Below, piece by piece: positions 61,233 to 64,000 of a stretch of 64,000 nucleotides of DNA. Below the pieces are notes generated by a model, which saw only the letters and a list, made by a program, of their open reading frames with translations, made no database searches and was not told the DNA's origin. The stretch is from Magnolia sinica (lineage: Eukaryota > Streptophyta > Magnoliopsida > Magnoliales > Magnoliaceae). The stretch spans positions 62,001 through 126,000 of the forward strand of contig NC_080579.1 in assembly GCF_029962835.1 (NCBI RefSeq). Reading direction: 5' to 3'. The position numbers and the translations under genes were made by a program. Each line of letters begins with the position of its first letter. The stretch's first letter is position 1.

Positions 61233-62477
61233 TGTAAGACCCGTGTCCTAATCTGTACTGTTCCGTTAGCTTCCGGTCAAATTCTGGCAACCTTCGCACC
61301 GTATTCGGTATTTGCGCACGATCCTAAGCCAGGTCCCGCGCACCGACGTCGGCTTGGTCTGAAAGTTATATCATAGCGACCGCGTCGTCGCCGCGGTTCC
61401 AACGCCGTGACTTGCGCACTGAACCGATACCCAGGCAAGAAGATGCCGATCAGCGTTTATTCCGAAGAAACACCGCGCGTTGCGGATTTCGAGGGAATCT
61501 CTACAATTAGTCCCATCAATCAACCATTAAAGCATCCCATACCTCAAGTACAACAACCCATCACCACCTTTTACAAAAGTCCACCATTCTTTCCACCTCA
61601 CCACTCCTCTTTTCCAAATTTCAACAACAACCATACACCTTTTCACAATTTTCAACCCAAACCATCCCCCATCACTCCATCACCCATCTCTTTCTCTCTC
61701 TCTCCCTCCCTTTACAACTATCTCTCTTATTCATTTTTTTCAAAAAAAAATCCAAAATCCAAGAGAGAGCACCATGAGTCCCCCATGGTGAGAAAACTTC
61801 ATTTGTGAGGTCCACCTTTCCCACCCCTTCATCTCTCATCTCAACCATCCATTTCTCATCTTCCACCATCAAAGAGGAGCTCAAGGATCTAAGGAAGCCA
61901 AGGGAGCAAGAAGATCAAGTGGTGGGTGCCTTGATAGGGTAGATTTTCATATTTTTAAGATGGGCCAAGTGAGGCCAACCGATCAATGGTTTGGATCTCA
62001 CTTTGGACCCTAAGATGTGGCCGATGGCCCACTTGGATCATCATGAACATTCCATGATGGGGCCATTCTCCATGGACCCCATCATGATGTTTATTTTCTT
62101 GTATGCTTAGGGTCATCTAGACCATTTAATTTAGTGGAGAAGGGATCTCCACCGTTGGATCTAATTTTATAGACCCATGTGTAATGGGGCCCACTTGATG
62201 TATGATTTAGTGCAAGGGAGGGCCCATAGTGCCGGGGTCCCTCCATCACACGGTCTCACTCTCTATCTCTCTCCCTTTTTATTTTTAATTGTTTTATTTT
62301 TATTTTTATTTTTATTTTTATGAGGTTATGTGTGGCCCACTTGAATGGACCCCACCATAGGGTATGTATTCCATCCAACTCACCTACAAGTGGGGCCCAC
62401 CTTGTGTGTAGTATACACACCATCCTCCATGAGGTGGCCCACATAAGCAAGGCCCACCTCTAGTATATTTGGAGAGA

Positions 62478-62501
62478 GTCCAGCGTCCAGGGACGCTGGA
62501 C
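62478..62501. other. perfect inverted repeat in Gypsy 2 3' LTR
   Basis: Same 10-bp stem and 4-base loop as at 53480-53503. Confidence 0.85.
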
Positions 62502-62798
62502 GTTTCATGGAAAAGGTAAAAAAAAAAAAATATAATTGCTTGGTTTGGGGATGGCCCACTGGTGTAGGCTCCACCTTGATGTATGTATTAAATCCATGCC
62601 GTCCATTCCTTTCCCAAATCTGTTTTAGGCGTTGAGCCAAAAGATGGGGTTAATCAGACCTTCGGGCGGGCCATACCATACCAAATGGCGGTTTTCACCA
62701 TTGAAACCTTCCCTAATTTCCTGTACGCCAAAACATGTCCGATATTGGACTTGAACTGCTCGTGGTGAGCCATGGGAGAGCACTGGACGGAGTGGATT

Positions 62799-62962
62799 CG
62801 CTGGATATGGACCCCACCTGCAAAATCCATCAAAAAACAGAAATAAAAAAAAAAATAAATAACAGCAGCAGCTGTTGCTGCTGCTGTGTCAGCGCAGCAG
62901 ACGCTGCCTGCGCCAGTGAGCGGGCGGACGGGCCGCCGTACAGCCCAGCACGGCTGTAGCCG
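62799..62962. other. locally divergent patch with CAG/CTG palindrome, Gypsy 2 3' LTR
   Basis: An A-rich run is followed by CAGCAGCAGCTG and CTGCTGCTG, a stem of different sequence from the one at the same place in the 5' LTR, then GCGCAGCAGACGCTGCCTGCGC. The flanks return to near identity at GTGGGCCCCACCTTGATG. Confidence 0.75.
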
Positions 62963-63349
62963 TGGGCCCCACCTTGATGTTTATATGATATCTAAACCGT
63001 TCATATGGTGGGCCCCTACCTGACATGGGCTCACCCCAAAAATCAGCTCGATCCAAGGCTCAGGTGGCCCACACCGTATGAAACAGCGGGATTTAACCCC
63101 TACCTTTGAAACCCTTTTGGGGCCCACAGAAGTCTAGGATCAAAATGAAATTTGTTTCTACCCTTCATCTAAGGCCCACTGGCCTTATCAAGGGGTTGGA
63201 TGACATATAAACATTATGGTGGGCCCCACATGGAGCCCACATTGATGTATGTGTTTCATTCCCACCGTCCGCCTGGACGGTGGGCGTAGAGCCACTAAGA
63301 TGAGTGGTGGGCCCACTGTGATGAGTGTGTGGGCTCACTGTGATGTGTG

Positions 63350-63350
63350 C

Positions 63351-63403
<53 letters not shown>

Positions 63404-63497
63404 TATTTCATATAATATTATATGTATTATGTATATATATATTATATACTATATATATATATATTATATACTATATTATATGTATATATATATATAT
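63350..63497. repeat. (GT)n(AT)n microsatellite, 3' LTR of Gypsy 2
   Basis: Equivalent of 54319-54481, with fewer GT and TA units. Confidence 0.92.
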
Positions 63498-63501
63498 TTT
63501 T

Positions 63502-63890
63502 TGGCCCGTGATTGAGGCCCACCTTGATATATAGGTAAGGCCCACCTCAGTACTTGTGACCCATGGTTGAGGCCCACTTTGATATATATATATATAAGGC
63601 CCATGGGTCGAGGCCCACTTAATATATTAGGGGCCCATGGGTCGAGGCCCATTTGATGTAATGGGGCCAATTGGTGAGGCCCATTTGATACATGTATGGG
63701 GCCCAATTGGCAAGGCCCATTTGATACATACAAGGCCCATGTGAGCAGGCCCATTTGATGCACTCTAAGGCCCACGGGTTATAGCCCATTGTAATGAACA
63801 TAAGGCCCACTGATGCGGCCCATTGATGTGGCCCACTTAATGAATATAAGGCCCATGAGATACGGCCCATTTGATGTATTGAAGGCCCAA
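63502..63890 (+). promoter_or_regulatory. dense cluster of GGCCCA motifs, second LTR
   Basis: Same cluster as 54484-54880, nearly base for base. Confidence 0.5.
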
Positions 63891-64000
63891 TGAGATATAC
63901 TTAAGGTTCATTGCAATGTGCAGTCCCAACATGATTCATGTAATGATATTTATGACAGTCATGCCTTGGAAGCAATGGTGGTTTGACGTCCACATTGCAA

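Larger units (their letters stand above)
52225..64000 (+). mobile_element. Ty3/Gypsy chromovirus, Gypsy 2, plus strand, runs off the window
   Basis: The order is 5' LTR (52225 to about 56205), gag, protease, RT, RNase H, integrase with chromodomain, polypurine tract and the start of the 3' LTR (61233 onward). The coding proteins are clearly related to Gypsy 1 (same integrase tail [16 protein letters not shown], same leader TTTCGAGGACGAAATTTC) but the LTRs are unrelated. Coding DNA is much richer in GC than in Gypsy 1. All genes are broken by frameshifts. It lies in the Copia 3' LTR. The last five bases before it are TAAGC. Confidence 0.92.
61233..64000 (+). repeat. 3' LTR of Gypsy 2, incomplete at window end
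   Basis: It begins TGTAAGACCCGTG and matches 52226 to about 54995 with few differences, except for an 11-base gap near 61270, the divergent patch at 62799-62962, and microsatellite lengths. By comparison with the 5' copy about 1.2 kb is still missing to the right. Confidence 0.92.

Overview
This window is plant nuclear heterochromatin. No host protein-coding gene, rRNA or tRNA gene could be supported. The evidence is Ty3/Gypsy chromoviruses and a Ty1/Copia element of plant type, tRNA-iMet primer-binding sites, a pararetrovirus (Caulimoviridae-type) relic, and about 31 kb of tandem satellite. The long LTRs rich in GGGCCCAC and 'CACCTTGATGT' remind me of magnoliid or other woody angiosperm genomes, but that is only an impression. 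All comparisons here were made by eye, with no database search.

Layout. (1) 1-1260 is AT-rich with no recognised gene apart from one weak protein-like fragment on the minus strand. (2) 1285-2898 is a decayed endogenous pararetrovirus fragment: a movement-protein or protease-like tail, then a coat-protein-like region ending in a CCHC knuckle. (3) A satellite array starts near 3168 and runs to 42953. (4) It is interrupted by a Tekay-like Gypsy element on the minus strand (3436-12282), inserted with a perfect 5-bp target duplication (TGGGC). One of its LTRs lacks about 670 bp, including the TATA box. (5) The satellite proper (12283-42953) is head-to-tail throughout. Modules of about 35-37 bp build monomers of 303 or 340 bp, and sequence types of monomer recur in a fixed order as a pentameric higher-order repeat of about 1.65 kb. 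Three monomers carry the same 105-108-bp SINE-like insertion at the same site, so they descend from one insertion that was copied by the array. The outer monomers are divergent on both sides. A stretch at 21680-22200 looks like unpolished assembly.

(6) At 42954 the array is broken by a long LTR (LTR A, 42954-46997). That LTR is broken by a Copia element (46998-52224) with unusual TA...TA ends and 9-bp terminal inverted repeats. The Copia 3' LTR is broken in turn by a second Gypsy chromovirus on the plus strand (52225 to beyond 64000). The simplest reading is a nest: satellite, then LTR A, then Copia, then Gypsy 2. It predicts what lies just beyond the right edge.

None of the mobile elements has an intact open reading frame. 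Many in-frame stops fit C-to-T change (CGA to TGA, CAG to TAG, TGG to TAG or TGA), as expected for cytosine-methylated silent chromatin. The most interesting parts are the multi-level organisation of the satellite with its hitch-hiking SINE, and the recurrent 'A-tract plus variable hairpin' pattern in the long LTRs, where the two LTRs of a single element carry different palindromes at the same position.
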